Below, one piece after another: positions 26,706 to 35,822 of a stretch of DNA of 64,000 nt; the first letter of the stretch is position 1; each line of letters begins with the position of its first letter. A model generated the notes under the pieces. It did no database searches. It worked only from the letters and a program-made list of their open reading frames with translations, and had not been told where the DNA came from. The stretch lies in NCBI GenBank assembly GCA_021463865.1, contig JAJTXY010000001.1, positions 62,001 to 126,000 on the forward strand, in the 5' to 3' direction. Made by a program: the position numbers and the translations under genes. This DNA is from Anaerolineae bacterium (GTDB lineage Bacteria; Chloroflexota; Anaerolineae; Aggregatilineales; J027).

Positions 26706-26885
26706 GCCTGCTTTGCCTTTGCTTGGACATCCCAAAAGCGTAGCGTAAGACTTGTGAAATTGCAAACAAAGTTTCTACAAAACACTGAATACAACCAATC
26801 GCGCAAGACTTCATACCAAAGGGGTATAAATTGCAGCGGCGAATGCTATGTTGTAGGGTATATCAGAACTGCTTAAATTTAAATG

Positions 26886-27992
26886 CTAGACTTGGAATTG
26901 TCCATCTTTGTAAAACAGTTCGCCATCTACCAAAATTTCGCTCTCGTGGCGCATATCACAAATAAAATCCCAATGGATGCTAGACCGATTGAGGCTACCA
27001 CTTTCGGGATAACCTGCACCAACTGCCATATGCAGCGTTCCACCGATTTTTTCGTCAAAGAGGATGCTCTTGGTAAAGCGTTGAATGCCATAGTTCGTAC
27101 CGATGGCAAATTCTCCCAAATAGCGTGACCCTTCGTCACTATCTAGCTGACTAATCAGATAATCCTCATTTTTCTTGGCGGTGGCCTTCACAACCTTGCC
27201 ATTTTCAAAATAGAATTCCACGCCTTCAACTTCGCGTCCATTCTTCACGGCGGGATAGCTGAATTTCACCCAACCATTGACCGAATTTTCGACCGGGCCA
27301 GTAAAAATTTCGCCGTCGGGCATGTTGGCGTCACCGTGACAATTGATGAACGTGCGCCCTTCAATCGAGACAGTCAGATCAATATTCGGCCCGCGTGCCA
27401 CCATTTGTTTTTTGCCACGCAGCCAATCCACCAAACGGGCTTGAGTAGTGCGTAGTTCTGACCAGCATTGAATGGGGTCGGGTTGGTCGGCAAAGGTCGC
27501 CTTATATACAAAATCCTCATAGTCGCTGAGGCTCATATCGGCATCTTGGGCATAGGCTGGGCAGGGATATTGCGTGACTGTCCACCGCAAACTGCCCTCA
27601 GCGCTGCGCTGCATATAGGTCTGCATCAGTTCGCGGCGGGAATTTTGGCGGGTGCGCTGCTTGGAAGGGTCAACTCCGGTCAGGCCGCGTGTATTGTTGC
27701 TGGCCCGTACCGCGATCATGGCGTCAATTTGTTCCATCATGGGTTTTTCAATGGGCGCAATCCATTGCAGTTGATCTTCGTTGGCCTCACGCAGGATAAT
27801 TTCTTGAATGTCATCGCTGCCCAAAAACACAGTCGGGTTACCTCCTGCCCGCAGCACCTTCTCCACGACGGCATTCACCAGCGGTAAGCCATTCACGTCC
27901 CCGTTGATTAGAACCCAATTGCCGGGTTGTACACCAATCGAGTAATTTACCAAAATATCCGCCAATTTTTGGGTGCGGGGGTCTGCCATCAT
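26886..27992 (-). CDS. M29 family aminopeptidase
   Basis: 368 residues, the usual length for thermophilic metallo-aminopeptidases (AmpS/AmpT type), which remove N-terminal amino acids in the cytoplasm using two metal ions. Metal-ligand blocks are visible: GDANMPDGEIFTGPVENSVN, REVEGVEFYFENGKV, GGTLHMAVGAGYPES and SSIHWDFICD. GGAG lies just before the paired ATG start. A 180-base gap separates it from the PucR gene downstream, so joint control is possible but not shown. Confidence 0.92.
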   Translation of the reverse strand: MMADPRTQKLADILVNYSIGVQPGNWVLINGDVNGLPLVNAVVEKVLRAGGNPTVFLGSDDIQEIILREANEDQLQWIAPIEKPMMEQIDAMIAVRASNNTRGLTGVDPSKQRTRQNSRRELMQTYMQRSAEGSLRWTVTQYPCPAYAQDADMSLSDYEDFVYKATFADQPDPIQCWSELRTTQARLVDWLRGKKQMVARGPNIDLTVSIEGRTFINCHGDANMPDGEIFTGPVENSVNGWVKFSYPAVKNGREVEGVEFYFENGKVVKATAKKNEDYLISQLDSDEGSRYLGEFAIGTNYGIQRFTKSILFDEKIGGTLHMAVGAGYPESGSLNRSSIHWDFICDMRHESEILVDGELFYKDGQFQV

Positions 27993-28139
27993 GTACTCCT
28001 AAAAATATGAAATGTAATTACTTCCTCCGAATATACTCGTCTCGACCTTAGACTACAATAGATTTTTGTAGATTTTGGGTGCTACTCGGCTATACTTTGA
28101 TGGGATGAGGATGTGTGCTTGTGGAGAGGACAGCACCCC

Positions 28140-28874
28140 ATGTTGACCCCCCAACGTTATCAAATTTGGGCTGGAATAGGCTTTTTGGTACTTTCGATCA
28201 TGGGCGGTCTCTCTTTGCCAACGCGGGCAATTCAAGCGCTGCCCACCTATACGCCCTATCCGACCTATACACTTTATCCCACCTACACCCCCTACCCGAC
28301 CTATACACCCTTTCCTACACTCGCCCCTGCCGAAACGCCGGATGCACGGGTGACTCTGCCACCCCCAATTACTGATGACCAACTAGAAGGGATTGTGCGC
28401 GAGTGGCGAATTGGCAGTCGCTATACACATGGCACGGGGGTCTTTAGTATGGCGGATTTGCCGGGGTGGGATCGTCAACAGCGCGGGGTGGTTGAGGAAG
28501 CGTATGTAGTCTACAGCAATATCCTACTGGCAAGTTTTGTGGAGGTGGGGGTGGTGGAATGGACAGGAGGGAGCAGCACCGACGCGGCACGAGATTGGTT
28601 TAATGAAGAGGCACTGGCGGAAATTTGGAGTGTGTACGATTCGTTCAAGGAGGTCAATAGTGAAAACTCACGGGATACGCTGACATTGGATTATCTCTTG
28701 ACGTTCCGACAAGCGCCGTTTTTAGGTGAGGTCTATTTGCACCCGCTAGGAGATCAGATTGTAGTGGTAACGATTGTCGTGCCCGCCAATTCACCGCGCC
28801 TCATCACCCTCTTGCATAAACTCATCATCCCGACTATCTTAGTCAATGAAGAATTTGAGGGTGAGGTGGCCTAA
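28140..28874 (+). CDS. Secreted protein with PTYTPYP repeats
   Basis: 244 residues. Signal peptide to about residue 33, then four or five imperfect copies of a five-residue Pro-Thr-Tyr unit (PTYTPYPTYTLYPTYTPYPT), which look like an extended wall-spanning stalk. The rest (about 80-244) is a mixed alpha/beta domain that I do not recognise. GGAGAGG lies 10 bases upstream of the ATG; a GTG at 28113 is an alternative. A TATACT box at 28091-28096 may be the -10 element. Confidence 0.6.
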   Translation: MLTPQRYQIWAGIGFLVLSIMGGLSLPTRAIQALPTYTPYPTYTLYPTYTPYPTYTPFPTLAPAETPDARVTLPPPITDDQLEGIVREWRIGSRYTHGTGVFSMADLPGWDRQQRGVVEEAYVVYSNILLASFVEVGVVEWTGGSSTDAARDWFNEEALAEIWSVYDSFKEVNSENSRDTLTLDYLLTFRQAPFLGEVYLHPLGDQIVVVTIVVPANSPRLITLLHKLIIPTILVNEEFEGEVA

Positions 28875-28949
28875 AATTTCGTTGAAGGTTTAGCCCATGC
28901 TCATCAAAGCCTAATAGCGGGGGCCAAAATCCGAATTTCTACCTGACCT

Positions 28950-29339
28950 ATGACAAAAATCGCCCTAGTAATTGAAGCTGATCCAGATATGGCGGGTTTT
29001 TTGGCTACCGTCCTTAAACGCCGCTTTGATAAGGTAGTGGTTGCAGCCACGATTAGTGAAGTATGGCAGTTGCTGCGGGTGGCCCGGCTGTATCCCGATG
29101 TCCTACTAATTAATTCAGGCAGGCATCCAGCATTGGGGACGACCTTGGTGCGGGAAATACGCCAAATGCCACTTTTAAGCTCACTGCCGATTGTTTTGGT
29201 CTTGGAAGGCGAGAGTCGGCGGCGTCAATGTCAACAGTATCAGGACGACCAGACGCACCTTTTGGTTCATCCGTTTACCTATCCAGAACTGAATGCCGCA
29301 CTCGAAAACGCTTTAAGCCGACCTGCCAGTTATGTCTAG
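28950..29339 (+). CDS. Stand-alone pseudo-receiver domain protein
   Basis: 129 residues with the receiver (REC) fold pattern: acidic EADPDM at the end of strand 1, PDVLLIN on strand 3 and LLVHPFTY on strand 5. Two invariant residues are changed. The phosphoacceptor Asp is Asn (N55) and the strand-5 Lys is His (H107). It is therefore unlikely to be phosphorylated in the normal way and may work as a protein-protein module. No output domain or adjacent histidine kinase is present. Confidence 0.75.
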   Translation: MTKIALVIEADPDMAGFLATVLKRRFDKVVVAATISEVWQLLRVARLYPDVLLINSGRHPALGTTLVREIRQMPLLSSLPIVLVLEGESRRRQCQQYQDDQTHLLVHPFTYPELNAALENALSRPASYV

Positions 29340-29349
29340 GGAAATTGTC

Positions 29350-29631
29350 CTAGTCTACCAATCTGGATGCCGCAATCACGACGAGTGCCCCCACAAAGGC
29401 AACCAAGACGTCCGCCGGGGTTAAAGTACCACTTAGAATTTTGGGCAGGTCATCATTCAAATTCAAAACATCAAATAGAAAACCACCGACCAATGCTCCT
29501 AATACCCCAATCACCGTATTGCGAATCCAGTCAGACCTTTTAGCGGCGGCCTGCCCGCGCAGGATAGCAGCAGCGGCGGTTCCCGCTACGGCCCCGACAA
29601 TCAACAAGGCCAAAATATCTTGCGATTCCAT
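29350..29631 (-). CDS. GlsB/YeaQ/YmgE family membrane protein
   Basis: 93 residues with three short glycine-rich membrane helices (LLIVGAVAGTAAAAIL, TVIGVLGALVGGFLFDVLNL, VLVAFVGALVVIAAS). The VIGVLGALVGGFL pattern is the signature of this small stress-related envelope family, sometimes labelled transglycosylase-associated, with no proven enzyme activity. AGGGA precedes the ATG. A second member lies at 37621-37896. Confidence 0.85.
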   Translation of the reverse strand: MESQDILALLIVGAVAGTAAAAILRGQAAAKRSDWIRNTVIGVLGALVGGFLFDVLNLNDDLPKILSGTLTPADVLVAFVGALVVIAASRLVD

Positions 29632-29646
29632 TTGATCCCTCCACTG

Positions 29647-30993
29647 TTATGGTCGGACTGCAATTTTACCGAAAATCGCGCTGGTCGGAGTAATTTCGGG
29701 TGTGGCAATTGTCGCCAATGTTACTGTAACGGTTTGCGGCTCTATCGTCACAGTTGCGACGTTTACCAATGAATCTTGGAGGAGGCGTACCTGTACGGGG
29801 ACATCCACCTGTGGGCCAGCAGCACGGCCACTCAAATCTATCGTCACACTAATGTCCTCAATCGTTAGGGTCTCAATCAGGGGCTGTGGCCCAATCACGA
29901 CCACACTGACGGAATCGGGCAGCATAATCGCGGTTAGAGTGGGGTCCAGATTGGCGATCTGGATAGGTACTTCATCAAAGTTGGCTGTCCCGATACGTGG
30001 TGAGATGGCGATGGTCACAGTGATCAACTGCGTTTCGGATTGCAACTGCACCCCTTCCGGCAAAATCACAGTTACATTGCGGCTAAAAGTGCCGGTTTGT
30101 CCGGTAATATCAATGGGTTCGGTTTGGACGATTCCGCCCATCACATTAATGATATTGGTATCGCCCTGTACGATGATAGTCTCGGGTTCAACGGTATACC
30201 CTTCGACGCGATACCCCTCGGCGGGTTCACCTGTGTAGACGGGTTGCACGGTTAACAATCCTTCTAAGGCTTGAATTTCCACCTCGCAGGTGACGTTTTC
30301 CGGCTCAATACTAAGCTGACCCAGCAGGCGGTTATCAATCGCGGTGTTGTTCTCATCTACCAAAGTGACGGCACGGGTGATGCTGCGTGAGGCGGTATAG
30401 GATTGTAGGTTGAGACGGGCTTGGGCGGCAATCACCATATCTACTAAGGTCGCAGGCCCACTTACCAACACCTCCAGCGGGTTGCATTTGGCTGGGGCAG
30501 TGGCTGGATAGGAGTAACCGGGGGGAGGTTCGACCACAACGATGGGCTGTACTTCGACATAGCGTTCTTTGACCTGTACCATTTCAACCGAGATAGTGGC
30601 TGGTGAAATGCTAATGACCCGACCACGCGGCCCGTCGGATTTGATACGCCCCTCCAACTCAATTTCATATTGGCCGGGAGCGAGACCACGCAAATCGGCC
30701 CAGACTTCAATATCATTGCTTTGCAGGATGTCCCACGTACTACGCGGGGCACGGATGGTGACACGGCTGGTACGGATTTCACCAGCGGTGGCGATATGAA
30801 CAATATCGGGGTCTTCGATAAAGCGGATGCTGATGGTCTGGGCAAATTCGCGCTGTTGGATCGGGTTGGCTTCTAATGTGGCGATAATCCAGATAAGGAA
30901 GGCCAGTACCACCGAGGTCACGATCCATGCACTGTTGGCGATGATAAACTGAATCGCGGGCAGGTTTAGGAGTTCTGCACGCAGACGGGTCAT
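29647..30993 (-). CDS. cdaR: YbbR-domain protein, CdaA regulator
   Basis: 448 residues: one N-terminal membrane helix (WIVTSVVLAFLIWIIATLEA) and about four YbbR beta-repeats outside the membrane, with segments such as ISIRFIEDPD and VDVPVQVRLL. In Firmicutes the homologue binds and tunes the diadenylate cyclase CdaA. The start codon overlaps the cdaA stop (ATGA), so the two are translated together. The third gene of the classic set, glmM, is absent here. Confidence 0.9.
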   Translation of the reverse strand: MTRLRAELLNLPAIQFIIANSAWIVTSVVLAFLIWIIATLEANPIQQREFAQTISIRFIEDPDIVHIATAGEIRTSRVTIRAPRSTWDILQSNDIEVWADLRGLAPGQYEIELEGRIKSDGPRGRVISISPATISVEMVQVKERYVEVQPIVVVEPPPGYSYPATAPAKCNPLEVLVSGPATLVDMVIAAQARLNLQSYTASRSITRAVTLVDENNTAIDNRLLGQLSIEPENVTCEVEIQALEGLLTVQPVYTGEPAEGYRVEGYTVEPETIIVQGDTNIINVMGGIVQTEPIDITGQTGTFSRNVTVILPEGVQLQSETQLITVTIAISPRIGTANFDEVPIQIANLDPTLTAIMLPDSVSVVVIGPQPLIETLTIEDISVTIDLSGRAAGPQVDVPVQVRLLQDSLVNVATVTIEPQTVTVTLATIATPEITPTSAIFGKIAVRP

Positions 30994-31859
30994 TGGCCGA
31001 TGTTCCCTTCGCGGTTCACCAAGCCGACCCATCGCCGCAATTTTTCTAGGCGATTGGACTCAGCCGGAGAGGTATCTGAGGCATCTTCTGGATTGGCGCC
31101 ATAAAAGGTCAGCAAAATGGTGGAAAGGCGGGTCGCATCTAAACGGCGAATCATGCGCCCGCCGTTGCTCACACTAATTTGGCCTGTTTCTTCCGAGACG
31201 GTTACAACCACCGCGTCGGAAATTTCCGACATGCCCAAACTAGCGCGATGGCGCGTACCGAGCTTGCGATCCCCTAGATTACGCCCTGAACTGAGGGGCA
31301 GCACACACGCCGCCGCCATGACCCGATCTCCCCGTACAATCACCGCGCCGTCATGCAGTTCCGTTTTGGGCCAAAAAATGGTCAGGAGGAGTTGGGGTGT
31401 AATTTCGCTGTCCAAATGGATGCCTGTGCTGATAAATTCATCCAAGCGGTTTTGACGCTCCAGTACGATCAATGCACCATGTCGTCGTTCGGAAAGGCGT
31501 CCAGCGGCTTGGCAAATCGCATTGACCACCATCTCGCGTTGGGTGATGGAATTTTGCCGGAAGCCCATACTGGCACGTCCCAGTCGTTCAAAGGCACGGC
31601 GTAGTTCCGGTTGGAAGATGATGGGAATGGCGACGGTAGTCATGGTGATGATGCCCCGTAAAATCCAATTGAAGGCCACCAGATTGAGGATGCTGCTTAA
31701 CAGCCCGATGACGACCATGACCACGATGATGCCACGCAGTACCAGCAAGGTCTGCGTTCCCCGAACAAGGAACGAAGCCCCAAAAATTAACAATGCCACC
31801 AGTAAAATATCTATGATGGCTTGTGAATCAATACTCTGGATTGTCCAAACTAAGTCCAT
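30990..31859 (-). CDS. cdaA: Diadenylate cyclase CdaA
   Basis: Makes c-di-AMP from two ATP. 289 residues: three N-terminal membrane helices (about 15-80) then a DAC domain with the DGA motif at 170-172 (LHDGAVIVRG) and RHRAS at 203-207. Both motifs are intact, so the enzyme should be active. The usual role of c-di-AMP is control of potassium and osmotic balance and cell-wall homeostasis. No ribosome site is clear before the ATG. The C-terminal 40 residues are a charged tail. Confidence 0.95.
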   Translation of the reverse strand: MDLVWTIQSIDSQAIIDILLVALLIFGASFLVRGTQTLLVLRGIIVVMVVIGLLSSILNLVAFNWILRGIITMTTVAIPIIFQPELRRAFERLGRASMGFRQNSITQREMVVNAICQAAGRLSERRHGALIVLERQNRLDEFISTGIHLDSEITPQLLLTIFWPKTELHDGAVIVRGDRVMAAACVLPLSSGRNLGDRKLGTRHRASLGMSEISDAVVVTVSEETGQISVSNGGRMIRRLDATRLSTILLTFYGANPEDASDTSPAESNRLEKLRRWVGLVNREGNIGQ

Positions 31860-31937
31860 GTTGAGTTAGTATTCCAGCGGCATCAAGGTCTTTCTGCGGT
31901 TATTATGGCTTAAATAAGAAAATGTCGAAAGTAGGGA

Positions 31938-32177
31938 TTAGGTCTCGTCAGAAAACGCGCCATCTTGTACCACTACACGGCTATAATAAATGGCATCTTG
32001 CGAATTGAGACGGGGCGTATAGTAAACGTGTAGCAGTAGGTTGGTAAAATTCAATTTGAGGCGTGTCAATTCCCCCTCCACCAGAGCACGAGTTTCAGCA
32101 GGGATTTCGCCCCCGACTCCAGAGGTCATTTCGATTTCTTCACCCACCCGATCTAAAAGCACCCAACGTTCTAACAT
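31938..32177 (-). CDS. Small protein of unknown function
   Basis: 79 residues, acidic, without signal or membrane segment. AAGGG lies six bases before the ATG. Segments VGGEIPAETRALVEGELTRL and YYSRVVVQDG suggest a helix then beta strands. Not recognised. It is divergent from the alpha/beta hydrolase-like gene starting at 32306. Confidence 0.5.
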   Translation of the reverse strand: MLERWVLLDRVGEEIEMTSGVGGEIPAETRALVEGELTRLKLNFTNLLLHVYYTPRLNSQDAIYYSRVVVQDGAFSDET

Positions 32178-32305
32178 GAGTAACCCTTTGTTTGTCGCTT
32201 TTATCCCTAATTATAAATCACTTCGGTGGAATGCTGGTTGCGAATTAGCACTAGAATTGACTACACTTAGTCTTTGGAACTCTTAATTTAATTGCGGGGG
32301 TTGAG

Positions 32306-33433
32306 GTGTATACCGACCCATCAAGCTGGACATGTATTCACCCCAAGTTGGGGCTTTATCGCTATGAAGGGATGGCCCAGCGGCGTTCACTCCCCTCTAA
32401 GCCGATGTTGTTTTTGCACGGCACCCTGTCCAGCCATCGTTCTTGGAGTAAGTTGGCGGAACAACTTTGGGCTGAGGGGGCGAATTACATTTATGCGGTG
32501 GACGTTGAAAGCCTGCATAACGCCGTCACCATGCCCCAATTTTCGGCCTATCTGGCGGAGGTCATCCAATTTTTGTTGGATGTCGAACGCGGCGGGGAAT
32601 CTGAACTGGCGCTGATTGCGTATGCGGCGGGTGCGGTGAATGCGTATCGCTATTGGCTAGAATATGCCGATCAGTCACGTCTTATGATGTTGTTTTTAAT
32701 TGCCGCGCCGCATGACCGCACCACATTTCCTCTGCTGAGGGAAATCTATATCAATGCCGGGGTGGAGAATAATCAACCACGTCCATCGGATACATTTCAA
32801 AATTTCACACGGGTCGAGGCGGTACAGGCCCAATCCTCTACCGTGCTAGTCAATATTTTTGGGAATCTGATGGGGCCGGACTTTGACGGGGTAGTGCGAG
32901 GCTTGCGGCTGCCTGAAGCGATTAACCAAGTGTTGCCGTTAGATCATCAAAGCCTAAATAAAGACCAGCGGGTTGCCAAGATTATTTTGAGTTATTTGCA
33001 GGGCGAATATTATCAGGTCAAATTGAAACTAGTTGGACTGCGATTGCGCCGCGAGGATGGGGAAGGCTTATCCGGGCCAGTCGCGTTTGAGGTGGATCGC
33101 CATCGCACCCCGCCGGACACGGTGTTTCAGGGGATTACTGAACGGCTCTATTTGTTTGAGGAGCGAGTTCCGCCGATCTACACAATGGCCTATCCGATCT
33201 CGGCGAGTTCGGCCACCATTACCTTACAGTTACGAGATTTAAGCAATGTATCGAGCCGCCGCCGCCGCATGTATACCCGCCTGCATATCCCCTTGAAAAA
33301 AGACGAGGGCAGCATCCATTCCATGCAAGACAGCGAGGGGTCGGATTTGTTGTGGCGGGTGACGTGCCAGCGAATGCCTATCGTCTTGGGCGAATGGTCG
33401 AAGGAACTGCCGGATATTGGACGGGGCATCTAG
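32306..33433 (+). CDS. Alpha/beta hydrolase-fold protein lacking the nucleophile
   Basis: 375 residues. The oxyanion-hole motif LFLHGTLSSHRSW (about 35-47) and the late histidine region LPLDHQSL (His at about 214) match lipases of the EstA/LipA type. The nucleophile elbow, normally GxSxG, reads A-Y-A-A-G at 105-109, so the serine is Ala. The protein is therefore likely a non-catalytic relative. The C-terminal 140 residues are a separate beta-rich domain of unknown kind. GTG start. The next gene, also a degenerate enzyme, begins 25 bases after this stop, suggesting an operon. Confidence 0.7.
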   Translation: MYTDPSSWTCIHPKLGLYRYEGMAQRRSLPSKPMLFLHGTLSSHRSWSKLAEQLWAEGANYIYAVDVESLHNAVTMPQFSAYLAEVIQFLLDVERGGESELALIAYAAGAVNAYRYWLEYADQSRLMMLFLIAAPHDRTTFPLLREIYINAGVENNQPRPSDTFQNFTRVEAVQAQSSTVLVNIFGNLMGPDFDGVVRGLRLPEAINQVLPLDHQSLNKDQRVAKIILSYLQGEYYQVKLKLVGLRLRREDGEGLSGPVAFEVDRHRTPPDTVFQGITERLYLFEERVPPIYTMAYPISASSATITLQLRDLSNVSSRRRRMYTRLHIPLKKDEGSIHSMQDSEGSDLLWRVTCQRMPIVLGEWSKELPDIGRGI

Positions 33434-33458
33434 CGAGTTTGAAATATAGGGGAAATCA

Positions 33459-35729
33459 GTGAAATTAGAAGCCTTACTTGGTCATCTATTCGTCGTTGGA
33501 GGGCGCTCACTCAGCAGCAAACCGCCGGGAGCATTGGTACAGGTTGCCCCGCGCCGTGCCCATCGGACTCGTGAGAATGATACCCTATTTGTTTTGATTA
33601 CCCCGGCTGGGCAAGCCCAAGTCTCGGCGAGTTTTTATGAGAATTTGGCAAAGGTCGCCTCCGAGAATTATTTTAAGTCGCGGGTGGGGGTGACCGGGGC
33701 ACTGCGTGAGGCGTTTAATGCCATTAATGCCGCCATTCAGGAGCAGAATCAAAAACAGGCCACTGATTATCGAGCCGGGGCGTTGTTGATGGTCAAGCGC
33801 GGCGAAGAAATCTTTTTGGCGCGGTCTGGCACAACCCTGTGTGTGTCGCGGCAGGCGGGCCAATATGTGACGTTTCCTGATGACCCCGACATGATTAATT
33901 TGATGCCGCTGGGGTCACAAACCAACCCGGTGCTCGAATTTGCCCATTATGCACTGCAAGCCAACGATATGTTTGTGTTGGGAGATGCGGGTTTGGCAGT
34001 CGTGACCGATGAAATGTTGCAGAAAGCGACAGGTACAGGCGACATCAATCAGGTGTTGGAGATTCTGGAAAAGGCCGTACAGCGTCAAGCCTTTGCCTCG
34101 GTGGTTCAATTTGTCGGGCCGGATGGGGCGACTGCGCCCGCTGCACCGCCACAGTCAGTTGTGACTAATGCGACACCTGAAACCCATCCAGAGGCTGGCA
34201 GTGAAGCCATTCCAACGGCGGAGTCGGTGGCCCCTGTTGAGCCAACCCAGTCGCCCGATACCGCGCCTATGGTCAGTGAAATCGGGCCTTCTAGCGATAC
34301 AGTGGGATTAGAAATAGGGGAAGAAGCGCCGACCCCTGAGCTATTACACTCCGAACCCTCGATTCCATCTGATACCCCCGCTGAGGAATCCGAGCAGTTA
34401 GGGATGCCACGCACGATGGTGGTGACGGTGTTGATGCTGATTTCCAATGCACTGGCAGGGATTGCACGGGCGACCAATGCTGCCCTTGATCGTATTTTGC
34501 CTGAGCCGGAAGAAGGTCGGCGGGATGGCAAAGTGGTGCCGATGAATGTAGTAGCGTTAATCGCTATTGTCGTGCCGACAATTATTGCGATTATCGTGGT
34601 GGGGCTGGTGCTTTCTGAACGTGACACCACCAATTTTGAACAGTATCGCACAGACGCGGTGTCGGCAGTCGAAGAAGCCCGCACATTTGGGCAAGATACC
34701 AATGGCGACCCTAAGACGGGGATGGAATTGTGGAATATTGCCTTGACGCTGACCCGTCGCGCCTACAACGAAGACCCAGAGGACAGTGAAATCCGCGAGA
34801 TGTTGATTGAGGCCCAAAACAATATTGACCGCTATGACCGAGTGCGGCGGATACAGATCACAAAATTGCGCGAGTTTGGCGAGAATGCTGATTTGCGCGG
34901 GCCGATTATTTCCGCCAATACGGTTGATCTTTACACCCTCGATAAGGCACGGGGGGCGGTCTTTCACGATACACTGGACACCTCCGGGACAAACATTATC
35001 CAAGAACGCGATATTGCCGTCATTCAACGGGGGATGCGGGTGCGGGAATTTACGGTTGCCAATCTGGTAGATATTGAATGGATTGGGAATGATGGTGGAG
35101 CCGATCAAGATAACGCGCTGGCGGCATTGGATGAAAACGGCCTGTTGATTACCTATAACCCGACCTTTCCACCCGCGACGGGGATTCAATTGGTCAAGCC
35201 GCCTACGTGGAATCGTCCGATAGCCATTGCCCTGTGGCGTCAGAATTTCTATGTCTTGGATGCGGGCGCGAATCAGATTTGGCGCTATGAACCGGTAGAC
35301 GGGGCGTATTCCGAACAACCCTCCGAATATTTTGTTGGCAGCGAACGGCCTAATTTGACAGGGGCGGTGGATTTTGCGATTGACGATCAAGGCTCGATTT
35401 ATATCCTGTTTGGCGATGGATCGTTGGAAAAATATCGCGGTGGACAGCCAGAAACCTTCGATTGGTTCAATGCTCCGGTGGATGGATTTACCAATGGGCG
35501 GGCCTTGTTTATTGATAACAACCCCATTTCCTATTCGCTTTATGTCGTTGACCGGGTGCATCAAGGCGTGTATAAAGTGTCGTTTGGTGGCGAGGTCAAT
35601 GATGGGTATAAGCCCTCCAATCAATTAAATGCGTTTGATAACTTGACCGGAGTGGCGGTGGATAGTTCGCGGGGCTATGCGCGGATGTATGTGCTGTCGG
35701 GGAATTCGTTGTATTTGATTAGCCCATGA
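33459..35729 (+). CDS. Membrane protein with degenerate PP2C domain and outer propeller
   Basis: 756 residues. The N-terminal 215 residues follow PPM/PP2C phosphatases (YRAGALLMVKRGEEIFLARS, LQANDMFVLGDAGLAVVTDE). The metal-binding motifs are changed: GDAGL stands where SDGL is usual, and the early DG and final DN pairs are absent. A Pro/Ser-rich linker (about 222-310) and one membrane helix (about 364-386) follow. Outside lie an alpha-helical TPR-like piece and a beta-propeller-like region with repeated FAIDDQGSIYILFGDG-type NHL motifs. GTG start after GGGGAAA. Possibly a signalling partner for a PknB kinase, by analogy only. Confidence 0.7.
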   Translation: MKLEALLGHLFVVGGRSLSSKPPGALVQVAPRRAHRTRENDTLFVLITPAGQAQVSASFYENLAKVASENYFKSRVGVTGALREAFNAINAAIQEQNQKQATDYRAGALLMVKRGEEIFLARSGTTLCVSRQAGQYVTFPDDPDMINLMPLGSQTNPVLEFAHYALQANDMFVLGDAGLAVVTDEMLQKATGTGDINQVLEILEKAVQRQAFASVVQFVGPDGATAPAAPPQSVVTNATPETHPEAGSEAIPTAESVAPVEPTQSPDTAPMVSEIGPSSDTVGLEIGEEAPTPELLHSEPSIPSDTPAEESEQLGMPRTMVVTVLMLISNALAGIARATNAALDRILPEPEEGRRDGKVVPMNVVALIAIVVPTIIAIIVVGLVLSERDTTNFEQYRTDAVSAVEEARTFGQDTNGDPKTGMELWNIALTLTRRAYNEDPEDSEIREMLIEAQNNIDRYDRVRRIQITKLREFGENADLRGPIISANTVDLYTLDKARGAVFHDTLDTSGTNIIQERDIAVIQRGMRVREFTVANLVDIEWIGNDGGADQDNALAALDENGLLITYNPTFPPATGIQLVKPPTWNRPIAIALWRQNFYVLDAGANQIWRYEPVDGAYSEQPSEYFVGSERPNLTGAVDFAIDDQGSIYILFGDGSLEKYRGGQPETFDWFNAPVDGFTNGRALFIDNNPISYSLYVVDRVHQGVYKVSFGGEVNDGYKPSNQLNAFDNLTGVAVDSSRGYARMYVLSGNSLYLISP

Positions 35730-35745
35730 CCCAATACGACCTCAC

Positions 35746-35768
35746 CCCTCTCCAATTTGGCGAGAGGG
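35746..35768. repeat. Dispersed hairpin, copy 2
   Basis: CCCTCTC and GAGAGGG arms (35746-35752 and 35762-35768) in the 93-base gap before tsaD. Same core as the copies at 12990 and 60882. It could end transcription of the upstream gene, though the T-tract is lacking. Confidence 0.5.
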
Positions 35769-35796
35769 AGCAAAATGCCTATTTAATGGCCTTCTC

Positions 35797-35802
35797 TATA
35801 AT
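35797..35802 (+). promoter_or_regulatory. -10 box of tsaD
   Basis: A perfect TATAAT, 21 bases before the tsaD ATG, placing the transcription start about 14 bases upstream of the codon. The -35 region is not clear. Confidence 0.5.
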
Positions 35803-35822
35803 TCATAAAATCGTGTGAGTGA

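Noticed and set aside
28053-28382. Minus-strand open frame with Gly-Ile repeats
   Set aside because: It is the complement of the PTYTPYP repeat of the secreted protein and has no ribosome site; the repeat pattern explains its length.
34557-35624. 355-codon open frame opposite the PP2C/propeller gene
   Set aside because: Low-complexity codon bias of the plus-strand gene keeps stops rare; no start site or family match, and the plus gene has clear domains.
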